Of a DNA stretch of 64,000 bases, positions 9,505-18,800 are shown one piece after another; within the stretch, counting starts at the first letter, position 1; each line of letters opens with the position of its first letter. The DNA lies in assembly GCA_022843805.1 (NCBI GenBank), contig JALHMY010000042.1, positions 1 through 64,000 of the forward strand, written 5' to 3'. The position numbers were made by a program, and so were the translations under genes. Under the pieces are notes generated by a model, which was not told the DNA's origin, did not search any database, and saw only the letters and a program-made list of their open reading frames with translations. The stretch is from Fuerstiella sp. (GTDB taxonomy: Bacteria > Planctomycetota > Planctomycetia > Planctomycetales > Planctomycetaceae).

Positions 9505-9706
9505 AACGCCTTTTCACTTTTCAGTGGATAAAGAAAGGTCCGAAAAGTCGTCGCACTGTTCTGTTGGATTCTAACAAAATTCAGGGGTTTAGGGCAGTTC
9601 CGGTGAATTTCTGCTGGCTTCTCTGTGTGTAAACGCAAGAGTTCGCTAAAGTTGAGTCGGGCGGCCACCGGCCAGTTTTACCTCTGCCAAGATTGGGAGC
9701 TCAGCT

Positions 9707-10819
9707 GTGAGTGAAAATATCACGCTGACTGAAACTGACAAAGATTTACCGAAACATGTCAAAAACGGCTTCATGCGTTATCGGGACTTCAAACCGCTGA
9801 CACAGGGAGGCGAGGCAATCCTGCGCACCTGCCTGGATGAAAATCTTGGGCGTACCGTGGTCATGAAGACCCTGCAACCCCAGTTTCAAAACCTTGATAC
9901 GTACCAGAAGCGATTTCTTCGGGAAGCCAGAGTTACCGCTCAGATCCCCCATCCGGCTACGATTCCGGTGTATGAACTCAGCCGGGATGCGGATGGAAAC
10001 CCGTACTTCACGATGAAGAAACTGGGCGGCCGCGATCTTTGCGACATCCTGGATCAGATTTCCGCCGGCCATGCACCCACAATCGAGCAGTTCGGACTGG
10101 ATTCGCTGATCAACGTTCTGATCCACGTCGGCCAGTGTCTCGCTTTTTCTCATGCTAAGGGCGTTGTTCACCGTGATATGAAGCCCGCCAATATTATGAT
10201 CGGTGACTACGGCGAAGTCATGGTTCTGGATTGGGGGCTTGCCAAAGTCTGGGACATGGCTGACGACGATGACGTTGATCGACTGATTCGAAGCGGCCAG
10301 CAGCGCATCGCCGGACGACTGACAGGAAAAGGAGATGTTCAGGGAACTCCATATTATATGTCTCCCGAGCAGTCCACCGAAACCGGAGATGTGGATGAGC
10401 GGACTGATATCTACAATATGGGCATCATTCTGTTCGAGATCCTGACTGGCGAAAGCTACATGTCAGGTCGCAACTTCAAGGAAATTCAGCGGAAAATCCT
10501 CGAAGATCCCGTCCGTGAACCTCGAAAAGTCTGTCCGAAAAAGAACATTCCCCGCGAACTGAATGCGATCTGCGTTAAGGCTTTGCAGAAAGAACCAAAG
10601 GATCGGTATCCCCTGATGTCAGCCATGGTGGACGACCTTCGAGCATTTCTGCTCAATAATGAGGTGTCCGTTTACAGTGAACCGAAGTGGATGCGCGTTC
10701 TGAAGTTTCGTGATAAAAAAGTGTTTAGCGCCACATCGCTGCTTTGGCTGACACTCGGTATTCTTCTGAGCATCTTTTTTCAGCTGGGCTGGTTTCTGAT
10801 CCGCCTGAGCATGTCATGA
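9707..10819 (+). CDS. Membrane-anchored serine/threonine protein kinase (370 aa)
   Basis: This is a Hanks-type kinase. It has a glycine-poor nucleotide loop (LTQGGEAILR), the ATP-binding Lys at about 54 (VVMKTL), the catalytic loop VVHRDMKPANIM with Asp 157, and the metal-binding motif written DWGLAK (Asp 175) rather than DFG, as is common in planctomycete kinases. The activation segment ends in GTPYYMSPEQ and the APE-like and lower-lobe motifs follow. One membrane helix near the C-terminus (SLLWLTLGILLSIFFQLGWF) leaves only a few residues outside, so there is no sensor domain. Start is GTG at 9707, preceded by GGGAGC. The target is unknown. Confidence 0.93.
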   Translation: MSENITLTETDKDLPKHVKNGFMRYRDFKPLTQGGEAILRTCLDENLGRTVVMKTLQPQFQNLDTYQKRFLREARVTAQIPHPATIPVYELSRDADGNPYFTMKKLGGRDLCDILDQISAGHAPTIEQFGLDSLINVLIHVGQCLAFSHAKGVVHRDMKPANIMIGDYGEVMVLDWGLAKVWDMADDDDVDRLIRSGQQRIAGRLTGKGDVQGTPYYMSPEQSTETGDVDERTDIYNMGIILFEILTGESYMSGRNFKEIQRKILEDPVREPRKVCPKKNIPRELNAICVKALQKEPKDRYPLMSAMVDDLRAFLLNNEVSVYSEPKWMRVLKFRDKKVFSATSLLWLTLGILLSIFFQLGWFLIRLSMS

Positions 10820-10931
10820 TTTCCTGCATTTCGGTTAATCGGCCTGCGTGGCTGCGGTTAGAGGCACATCGTTAGATAATGCTGTCTATCGAATTCAGCA
10901 TGTTCGTCGCCGATTTTTGGCATGTCCGCAT

Positions 10932-11489
10932 ATGAGTGTCACCCACGTACTTGTTGGCCGGCCGTCGCAGGGAAAACGCAAAGTGGCAGTCACGTTTCTG
11001 ATCGTCTTTCTGGTCGTTGCGGTCGCTGCGGCTGGAATGGCTGCCCTCAGCTGGATGGCACCCAGACCTGGTTTCCTGGGAGTACATGACGGAAGACTGG
11101 CCGACTGCCCCGATTCTCCCAACTGCGTCTGTACTCAGGCGGACGATACGGAACACTGGATCGAACCATTGATCGTTCAGGCTGATCCGGAAGTGGCGAT
11201 GGACCAGATAAAGCAAGTGGTCATGTCGACCTCCGGCAGCCGTATTATTGAACAGTCGGCGGTTTACCTGTATGCGGAGTTTCGCACTCCGATCTTCAGG
11301 TTTGTGGACGATGTCGAATTTCTGCTCGATGCAGAGTCCGGCCGCATTCACTTTCGATCGGCGTCACGCGTCGGCTATTCTGATATGGGTGTCAACCGGG
11401 CTCGGATGGAAACAATTCGACGACGCTTTTCGGAGCTGCAGACATCCTCGCGAGCAACACCTCGCGATGCTCTTTTGAAATCGAGATGA
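10932..11489 (+). CDS. DUF1499-family membrane-anchored protein (185 aa)
   Basis: After an N-terminal membrane helix (VTFLIVFLVVAVAAAGMAAL) comes the DUF1499 domain with its characteristic opening, LADCPDSPNCVCTQADD, containing the two conserved Cys. It continues with VYLYAEFRTPIFRFVDDVEF and IHFRSASRVGYSDMGVNRAR, the most conserved part of the family. Function is not established; members are often envelope proteins. The reading frame is open from 10848, but the ATG at 10932 places the helix sensibly at the N-terminus. Downstream lies a decayed glycosyltransferase. Confidence 0.85.
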   Translation: MSVTHVLVGRPSQGKRKVAVTFLIVFLVVAVAAAGMAALSWMAPRPGFLGVHDGRLADCPDSPNCVCTQADDTEHWIEPLIVQADPEVAMDQIKQVVMSTSGSRIIEQSAVYLYAEFRTPIFRFVDDVEFLLDAESGRIHFRSASRVGYSDMGVNRARMETIRRRFSELQTSSRATPRDALLKSR

Positions 11490-11631
11490 TTTGTCCTCTC
11501 AAGGCTTAAAGCCTGGTGGTGAGTCAGATCCTGAAATGTCGAGCCTTTCTCTGTTGACAAATCTCCTCCCAATACGCCAGAATAAACTACTATGGATGTA
11601 GTAGAATGAGGATTTCCGAAGCGGATGCCAC

Positions 11632-12108
11632 GGAGTGTCCATGGTCAATGGTGTCCGCCGGCAGTGATGCGATTCATGGTGGAGGATTTTTTCATCGGGA
11701 ATCGCAAACTCGATCCGAAGTCGGATACTGAAGGATGCAACCTCGGACAGTGGCTGCGGGATCAGGGTTTTCTATCGAAATGCATTTTTGATCCTGCCCC
11801 GTTTTAATCACATGCATCGCTTTCTGGGAGCCTTGATGAAAGGTGCCGGAAGAAACGTGATTTCAGTGCCCGTCCATCACAGGCATCGACTTCACGGGCA
11901 GTCGCACTACGACACTCTGCTGCGACTCTTCGCCGGAATCATCGATATGGGCGGAGTGAAATGGCTGAACTATCGAACTTCTTCCCCTGAAATTGAGCGA
12001 ATGGATCACGCCTGTGACAAGCGAGCAGATATGGATTGCCTTCGGTCTGACCGGCCAGCTGCTGTTTTCCGGTCGCTTCGTAATTCAGTTACTCAGCAGC
12101 GAAATTAA
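11632..12108 (+). pseudogene. Remnant of a GT2 (dolichol-phosphate sugar transferase-like) glycosyltransferase
   Basis: Only the C-terminal half of a GT2 enzyme can be read in this frame. It begins GVSMVNGVRRQ, hits an in-frame TGA at 11665-11667, and resumes as CDSWWRIFSSGIANSIRSRI and DSGCGIRVFYRNAFLILPRF. It ends with the family's conserved FNHMHRFLGALMKGAG and PVHHRHRLHGQSHYDTLLRL. The N-terminal nucleotide-sugar-binding half with the DxD motif is absent, and the upstream space is taken by the DUF1499 gene. A TAG at 11602 also closes the frame on the left. Intact relatives often sit before a lipid-A-N-domain gene and an ArnT-like gene, exactly as here, so this looks like loss of the first gene of that operon. 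Confidence 0.85.
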
Positions 12109-12358
12109 GAAGAAGAGCGTGATTCCAGAGGCTTTCTGGTACTGCAGCATCGGTGGCGGGTTAATCCTGCTGACGTATGCAATCCACCTGAGGGACATAG
12201 TTTTTGTGCTGGGTCAATCTTCAGGGCTTCTGATATATATTCGCAACCTGCAGCTGATCCGCATCGAAAAACACAATGCGATACCTCCTTTGGTCTCTGA
12301 TTCCTGCCATTTTGCTGACGCTGACCGCACTGGTCAGTCGCCCATTACTGCCCGTTGA
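11993..12358 (+). CDS. Lipid A biosynthesis N-terminal domain (LABN) membrane protein (121 aa)
   Basis: This is a short membrane protein related to the N-terminal domain found on some lipid-A-disaccharide synthases and as a free-standing protein next to GT2 and GT39 genes. Recognisable segments are IWIAFGLTGQLLFSGRFVIQ, then SVIPEAFWYCSIGGGLILLT and VFVLGQSSGLLIYIRNLQLI, each a likely membrane helix. The start is probably TTG at 11993, inside the end of the GT2 remnant; a GTG at 12014 is the alternative. Its 3' end overlaps the ArnT-like gene by 83 bp. The domain is thought to help handle polyprenyl-linked sugars; this is inferred from neighbours. Confidence 0.8.
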   Translation: MSEWITPVTSEQIWIAFGLTGQLLFSGRFVIQLLSSEIKKKSVIPEAFWYCSIGGGLILLTYAIHLRDIVFVLGQSSGLLIYIRNLQLIRIEKHNAIPPLVSDSCHFADADRTGQSPITAR

Positions 12359-14021
12359 CGAAACCCGATATCTTGCTGTTGCATGGGAAATGCACCAGAG
12401 CGGGGATTACCTGGTTTCACATCTGAATACTCAGCCTTACAGTCACAAACCTCCCGTGCTGTTCTGGCTGATCAATGCAGTCTGGTCAGTGACCGGAGTC
12501 AGTCTCTTCGCCGCCCGATGTGTTGCTCCGATCGTCGGCATCATTTGCCTTCCTCTGATCCGAATGATGGCTCGCCGATTGTGGCCTGAATGCCAGGCCA
12601 CCGCAAACTGCGCTCCACTCATCCAGATATCGTCGATGATTTGGATGGTTTTTTGCCCATTGACGATGTTTGACACGATACTCACGTGCTGCACTTTGGT
12701 CGCATTGCATGGTGTGCAGCTCGCGTCTAACCATGGTCTCTTCAGCACATCGCAAACAACCGCAGTTCGGGGAAAAACATTTAAGAATAGTGGATTTGTT
12801 GTGGCGGGCGTGGCTACGGGAATTGGCATCCTGACCAAGGGGCCTGTGATCCTGATTCATCTGCTTCCCACTATGCTTCTTGCTCCATGGTGGTCTTCCC
12901 ATGTGCGGACACATCCCGGAAAATGGTATGCAGGAATTGCCGTGTCGATAGTGATTGCCGCGGTGATCGGCCTTTCATGGGCAATTCCATCTGCAATTTC
13001 CGGAGGTGAAGCTTATGCAGACGACCTGTTGTTTGGACAAACGACCGGACGGATCGTCAGTTCATTTGCCCACCGTCAACCCTTCTGGTGGTATCTTCCC
13101 TGGCTTCCGCTTTGTCTTTTGCCATGGCTATCTGCAGGAGTTGTTTTGAAGGGATTCGGAAGGCTGCATTCGGACTCCGGCCTGAGGTTTTTGATTTGCT
13201 GGGCTCTGGGAAGCCTGTTGCTGCTCAGCATCGTCAGTGGCAAACAGATTTATTATTTGCTGCCAATGACGCCCGCCTGTTCACTGATCATGGCCCGGGC
13301 GATCGTCAGCGCCGGGGAGTCCTTCAGTCGGCGATCGCTGGCGTTCATTGCTTCCGGGACGATCGGAATGGGCCTCCTGCCGATCGTTTTCAATCATTTT
13401 CCCGGACTATCAGACTCGTCTGTCTCGGGCCTGGTACCGGATCTGTATTCGATTCCGCTTTCTGCATGCGGTGCAGTGCTGCTGATGGGGCGTTATTCGT
13501 CATCCGAATTTTTCGTCGGGTGGATTTCAACCATGGCAGTTTTGTTTGTATGCGTGCTGATGTGGTCGCTTGGTCCAAACGTATGGAACGGATTCGATCA
13601 GCGTCCTCTGGCCCGGTTTGCGGGTTCCTGCAATCGTCCTCTTGCATGGTACGGGGTTTATCATGGTCAGCTGACCTTTGCCGGCCGAATAAACTACGTG
13701 CACGAAACTCCCACTGAACAGTCGCTGGAACTGTGGCTGAAAGAGAATCCGGACGGAGCCGTCATTTACCGGATCCCGTCAGCCGTCCAGGATTTTAGTC
13801 CGATCATCAAATATCTGCGTACCGTGGATGGGCCCGTCTCCGGTCCGAAACAGCGAAGCGAACTTGCTGACCTGCTCGGGCATCATCATCGAGTGCCCCT
13901 TTCGAATCAGGAGCCCGAAGCGATTGCTGTATACTGGATCCGACGAGGTCTAATTGTCGATCCGGTCCTTGTTTTGACTTACCCTCGTCGAGAGAATCGA
14001 CTGCAAGCCTGCCTGTTCTGA
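12276..14021 (+). CDS. ArnT-like GT39 glycosyltransferase (581 aa)
   Basis: This is a polytopic transferase of the ArnT/PMT superfamily, which moves a sugar from a polyprenyl-phosphate carrier to lipid A or another acceptor on the periplasmic face. The first loop carries the acidic pair in PLLPVDETRYLAVAWEM, needed for catalysis in this family. The SHKPPVLFWLINAVW motif follows, and then at least ten hydrophobic helices. The last 120 residues form a soluble periplasmic domain. With the LABN protein and the former GT2, it would have made a three-part system that charges a lipid carrier and delivers the sugar. Because the charging GT2 is broken, its donor must now come from elsewhere or the pathway is dying. 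Confidence 0.85.
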   Translation: MRYLLWSLIPAILLTLTALVSRPLLPVDETRYLAVAWEMHQSGDYLVSHLNTQPYSHKPPVLFWLINAVWSVTGVSLFAARCVAPIVGIICLPLIRMMARRLWPECQATANCAPLIQISSMIWMVFCPLTMFDTILTCCTLVALHGVQLASNHGLFSTSQTTAVRGKTFKNSGFVVAGVATGIGILTKGPVILIHLLPTMLLAPWWSSHVRTHPGKWYAGIAVSIVIAAVIGLSWAIPSAISGGEAYADDLLFGQTTGRIVSSFAHRQPFWWYLPWLPLCLLPWLSAGVVLKGFGRLHSDSGLRFLICWALGSLLLLSIVSGKQIYYLLPMTPACSLIMARAIVSAGESFSRRSLAFIASGTIGMGLLPIVFNHFPGLSDSSVSGLVPDLYSIPLSACGAVLLMGRYSSSEFFVGWISTMAVLFVCVLMWSLGPNVWNGFDQRPLARFAGSCNRPLAWYGVYHGQLTFAGRINYVHETPTEQSLELWLKENPDGAVIYRIPSAVQDFSPIIKYLRTVDGPVSGPKQRSELADLLGHHHRVPLSNQEPEAIAVYWIRRGLIVDPVLVLTYPRRENRLQACLF

Positions 14022-14047
14022 CGACCATTCCGGGCGTAAACAGCCAC

Positions 14048-15808
14048 TTAGTTTCTGACAAGTGCGGTTCCATCAATCGAAGAACCGAGAGTTTTTTTTT
14101 CGCCATCAATCTCGAAGTTCTCTTCAGTCTTCAGGGCGGCGAGCAATTCGGAAAAATCGGCGGCTCGCTGTACTTTTTCCAGTACACCAGGACTTCGAAA
14201 CAAGCCCGCCAGATCCGCCAGAATTTCGAGCTGCACGGCAGAATCCCTGTGCGGTGTCAGGATCATAATCACGACGTGCACCGGCACTCCGTCCGGGGAA
14301 TTGAAGTCCACACCGGCTTCTGACAAGCCAATTGCAGCGATCGGGAACGTCAGACCGTCCAGATGGCTGTGTGGAAGTGCTGCCGCATTTCCAATCGCAG
14401 TGGGCATCGTTTCTTCACGCTGCAACACAGCCCGTTCAACATCATTTACATTCAGCGATGTGCCGCTGCAGGCCACCGCAGCCAGTTCCCGAATCACTTC
14501 ATTCCTCGTCCTTCCTCGCAACGAACGAATGAATCTTTCACTGTTCAGCAAACCTGCAACGTTCTTCAGTCGGCGACGCGCCAAAACGCGCTGCATCAAT
14601 GGTCCGCTCAGCATGGAAGTTACAATGGCCATCACCACCAGAGCCACAAACAGGCGCATTCGAATCACGCCTGCCTGCAGAGCCAGCAAGCCAAGGATAA
14701 TCTCCATTGCTCCCCGGGCGTTCATCCCGAATCCAACGGCCCAGCGGTGTCGTCGGGACATTCCCGCCCACCACGCGCCTGCCCAGCATCCGGCCAGCTT
14801 GGTCGTACAGGCAATCGCCAGTACCGTGGCGACCAGAGCGACGTCAAAATGCGCCGTAAAGTCAATATGCAGACCGATACTTCCAAAAAACAGCGGGGCG
14901 AAAATAAAGGAAACGAAATGGTCAATCGTTGAGCGTGTCTGTTCTCTCAGATGTGAAGAATCGCCAATGGCAACTCCGACAAGAAACGCCCCGAAAATTG
15001 CATGCACCCCGATCCATTCTGTGAGTGCCGCCCCCAGCAATGTGATGCAGAAGGCGAAGCTCAATACGCCTCCCGGCCAGTGAGTATGCGTCTGTATATA
15101 GGGCAGAATGCGGTGAATCAGCGACCTGCCAACAGTCAGCATTCCAAACGAAAATGCCAGAGTAAGAATGATCGTCAGCCAGATCGTACCGCCGGAATTG
15201 CCGTCCGATCCCATAAGCCCAAGAATCAGTGCGAACACGATCCAGCCAACCAGATCGTTAAATACGGCGGCACTGACGATCACCATTCCGAGATCACTTC
15301 GGTACAGGTTCAGATCCATCAGAGTTCGGGCAATCACCGGAAGAGCTGAAATTGACAGTGCCGTTGCAAAGAACAGTGCAAAGATCAGGTGATCAGCATC
15401 TGCATGAGCTCCCATAAGCCGCGGGGTAAACCAGGCACCGGCAAAACCGACAATGAATGGAACGAGCATGCCGAGCAGCCCGACTTTGAATGCCACTGCC
15501 CCCTGGCGCCACGCAGATGAAAGGTCAACTTCCATCCCGGCGACCAGCAGGAACAGGGTGATTGCCAGCGTTGTCATCCCACTGAAGACGACAGCGACGT
15601 GTCCCTGAGCTGGAAACAGCGCAGCATGCCACTCGGGCGCAAACCTGCCCAGCAGCGTTGGCCCCAGCAACACTCCGGCCAGCAGTTCGCCCACAACGGA
15701 AGGTTGCTGCAGTTTCCGTGCAAATTCACCAAGCAGTCGCGAGAATCCCAGAAGGACTGCCAGCGAGAGCATCAGTTGCGAAATTTCGTGATGGTTCAGA
15801 GATTCCAT
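14048..15808 (-). CDS. CPA2-type cation:proton antiporter with C-terminal PTS EIIA-like domain (586 aa)
   Basis: Residues about 1-400 form a Kef/NapA-like antiporter of 12 or so helices. Typical segments are PSVVGELLAGVLLGPTLLGR, the paired-helix stretch AVFNDLVGWIVFALILGLMG with the transport Asp, and HAIFGAFLVGVAIG. The C-terminal 150 residues match a fructose/mannitol-type EIIA domain. They include AAALPHSHLDGLTFPIAAIG, whose His lies where the phosphorylated His sits, and a long VVIMILTP strand. Such fusions suggest that ion transport is tuned by phosphorylation or ligand binding, but no PTS genes are in view. The ATG at 15808 was chosen over an upstream TTG at 15829. It is convergent with the ArnT-like gene, with a gap of 26 bp. 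Confidence 0.88.
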   Translation of the reverse strand: MESLNHHEISQLMLSLAVLLGFSRLLGEFARKLQQPSVVGELLAGVLLGPTLLGRFAPEWHAALFPAQGHVAVVFSGMTTLAITLFLLVAGMEVDLSSAWRQGAVAFKVGLLGMLVPFIVGFAGAWFTPRLMGAHADADHLIFALFFATALSISALPVIARTLMDLNLYRSDLGMVIVSAAVFNDLVGWIVFALILGLMGSDGNSGGTIWLTIILTLAFSFGMLTVGRSLIHRILPYIQTHTHWPGGVLSFAFCITLLGAALTEWIGVHAIFGAFLVGVAIGDSSHLREQTRSTIDHFVSFIFAPLFFGSIGLHIDFTAHFDVALVATVLAIACTTKLAGCWAGAWWAGMSRRHRWAVGFGMNARGAMEIILGLLALQAGVIRMRLFVALVVMAIVTSMLSGPLMQRVLARRRLKNVAGLLNSERFIRSLRGRTRNEVIRELAAVACSGTSLNVNDVERAVLQREETMPTAIGNAAALPHSHLDGLTFPIAAIGLSEAGVDFNSPDGVPVHVVIMILTPHRDSAVQLEILADLAGLFRSPGVLEKVQRAADFSELLAALKTEENFEIDGEKKTLGSSIDGTALVRN

Positions 15809-15844
15809 ATCGCAGTGACTTCTATTCAATAATCAACAACTGCA

Positions 15845-18800
15845 TCAGGCTGTTTCAAGCAATGGCTGAATTGTCTGCTCCCAGAACTGCTGAAACTCCC
15901 GGTTTGTGATCTGTGCAGACTGCGTAAAGCGAATTCTTACCACAGCTTCACCACCCCGCTTTGGTTTGATCTCCTGCTCTGCCCCAAATCTGGCGATTGA
16001 ACCAATCGTCAGCGAATCGTGAGGACAGAACAACAGCAGATCCAGCCCATCCGATCGTTTCGTATGAACTTCGGCAATGGTTTCCCCATCAGCCCGCCTC
16101 ACAAAACAGACTTTACTTCGGATGCCATAATCGGCATCACAGTGCGTCAGTCTCGTCTCCACAAATGCCAGCAGTTTTTCCGTCGCATCAAAATCCCAGC
16201 TGACGCGACCACTGCCGGGTAGACCTTTTCTCATCACATGCCATTTTCGCCCCAGCTGTTTCCATGGCATCAGATCTTCCGGATTCGCCTGTTCCTTTTG
16301 AGACTGCTGCAAAAATGCATCAACCGCTGCGTCCAGGAATTCCCGAAACTCCGCTGTATCAATCTCCTGCAGGTTCCACACTTTCAGTGTTACTTCCTGC
16401 CATGCGGATTTCAGATTGCGAGCCTTCACGCGAGGTTCACGCCCATAAACAGGAATCTCATTCATCTCATCCAGCGGAACCAGCCTAAGCCGCTGATCAA
16501 GATCCTCGGTTGTGAACGTATTCTTCTTCACGCGGAAACACAAAGTCAGCAGCCAGTCACCGCCCGTTCGAGCATGCAGGAACCAGCCCAGTCCGCCGTT
16601 ACCCCGAATCTCCACGGTACTGCGATGATTCCAGTTCACCGCTGCCAGAGATTTTTTCTTTGCCAGAAAGTCCACAACAAACTGCAGTGCCTTTCCTTCC
16701 CAGCGACAGACTTCGCCATTGTGGGAGATTCGATCAGACGTATGCCACTTCTGACCATTCACTTCCCACGGCAGCTTCGCCGACTTGCCCAGCTCTTCAA
16801 CACTGACGTCGCCAGCCTGCTTCTCCGCCACCATCAGCACATCGAAGGTTTCAATCTGCCCTCGGACCGAACCGGACATCACAGGAGCCAGCAGTTCCCC
16901 GGTCCATGATCGAAGCGTGATTCGCGAGCCCTTCTCAACCAGAGACGCTGGAGCTTTGGAATACTCAACAACGTCTTCCGGCGTTCCCTGCGCCACAATA
17001 CGACCTCCGCCCGCCCCGGCTTCCGGCCCCAGATCAATCACCCAGTCGGCCGTTTTAATGACATCCAGATTGTGCTCAATCACCACCACCGAATTGCCCT
17101 GTTCCACCAGACTGTTCAGGACGGTCAACAGCCTCGCAATATCATCAAAATGCAGGCCCGTGGTTGGCTCGTCGAGCAAATACAGTGTTCGGCCACGATT
17201 CGGCTTCGACAGTTCGGCTGCAAGCTTGATCCTCTGAGCCTCACCGCCGCTCAGTGTTGGTGCCGACTGCCCAAGTGTCAGATAGTCCAGCCCAATCGCT
17301 GACAGTGTTGCCAGAGGAGCCCGGATTTTCGGAACATTCTGAAACACCTCAAGGGCCTTGCTGATGGGCATCTCAAGCACATCGGCAATGCTGCAACCAT
17401 TGAATTTGACTCCCAGAGTCTCAGTATTGAAACGCTTCCCGCGACATGTTGGACATTCGACCCAGACATCCGGAAGAAAATGCATTTCAATCTTCTTCTG
17501 GCCCATTCCCTCGCAGTCTTCGCAGCGGCCGCCCGCCCGGTTAAAACTGAATCTTCCCGGACGATAACCACGAACCTTCGCTTCCGGCATACGGCAAAAC
17601 AGTTCGCGGATTTCGTCGAAGACCCCGGTATATGTCGCCGGATTGGAAGCTGGTGTATTGCCGATCGGATTCTGATCCACAATCACCAGCTTGCTCAAAT
17701 GCTCGATACCCTTCAATTCACTGAATGGACCGGGAGTTTCCGTCGAAAGATTCAGCCTGCGCGCCACTGCTCTGGCCAGAGTATCCATCAGCAGAGAACT
17801 TTTACCAGACCCACTGACTCCGGCGATACACGTCAGTACGCCCAGCGGAATCCTAAGGTCCACGCTGCATAGATTGTTCTGAGATGCTCCGAGTAATTCC
17901 AGCCAGCCACCGGGAGCCTTCGGCAGTTCCGGAGAACCGGATGAGTATTCAATGACTTCAGCCGGAACGGGCACTGGCTTCTTTTTGCCGCGTGAACGTC
18001 CCACATCAGTTGCTGCTTTTCCCAGCATGGCCGTTTCCCGCAGAGACACCATCCTGCGGTTTGTCGGGACAGGAATGCTTTCGGCACCGCTGAGGTAGCT
18101 TCCGGTTCTGGAACCCGAGGACTTCTTTTTCAGTTGTGCTGGAGTCCCCTGAGCGACGACCGTGCCGCCGAGCCGTCCGGCTCCCGGACCGAAGTCATAA
18201 AGTCGATCAGCCGCTTCAAGCACTTCTCTGTCGTGCTCTACCAGCAAAACCGTATTGCCCAGATCCCGAAGTCGCCGAAGTGCGGACAAAAGTCTGCCGT
18301 TGTCGCGCGGATGCAATCCAATGGTCGGTTCATCCAGAACATACAATACCCCGGTCAGCGAACGACCAATTTGTCCGGCGAGTCGAATTCGCTGAGACTC
18401 ACCGCCGGAAAGCGTCGGCATTCCGCGGTTCATTGTCAGATAGTCAAGCCCAACATCCACAAGGAATGACAGCCGATGAGTCGCCTCATTCAGCAGGTCA
18501 CCGGCGATTTTCTTCTCTGCCGCATTCAGTTTGAGACCCCGCAGAAACCGAAGTGCTTCCGCAAGTGGCATACGACAAAGCTGAGGCAGCGTGACCTGAC
18601 GCAGCTGAACAGCAGCTGGTTCGGGCTGCAGCCGAGTTCCATTGCAGAGCGAACAGTCCCGCTCTCCACCCATCTCCATCAGCGATTTGCGATACGAGTA
18701 TGACAAACGTGAGGCCTGCTCAATCGCCGGGTAGAGCCCACGATATTTGAAACGGAACGTCGACAGATTTTCTGCGCCTTCACCGAGGCTCTGTTTTTCC

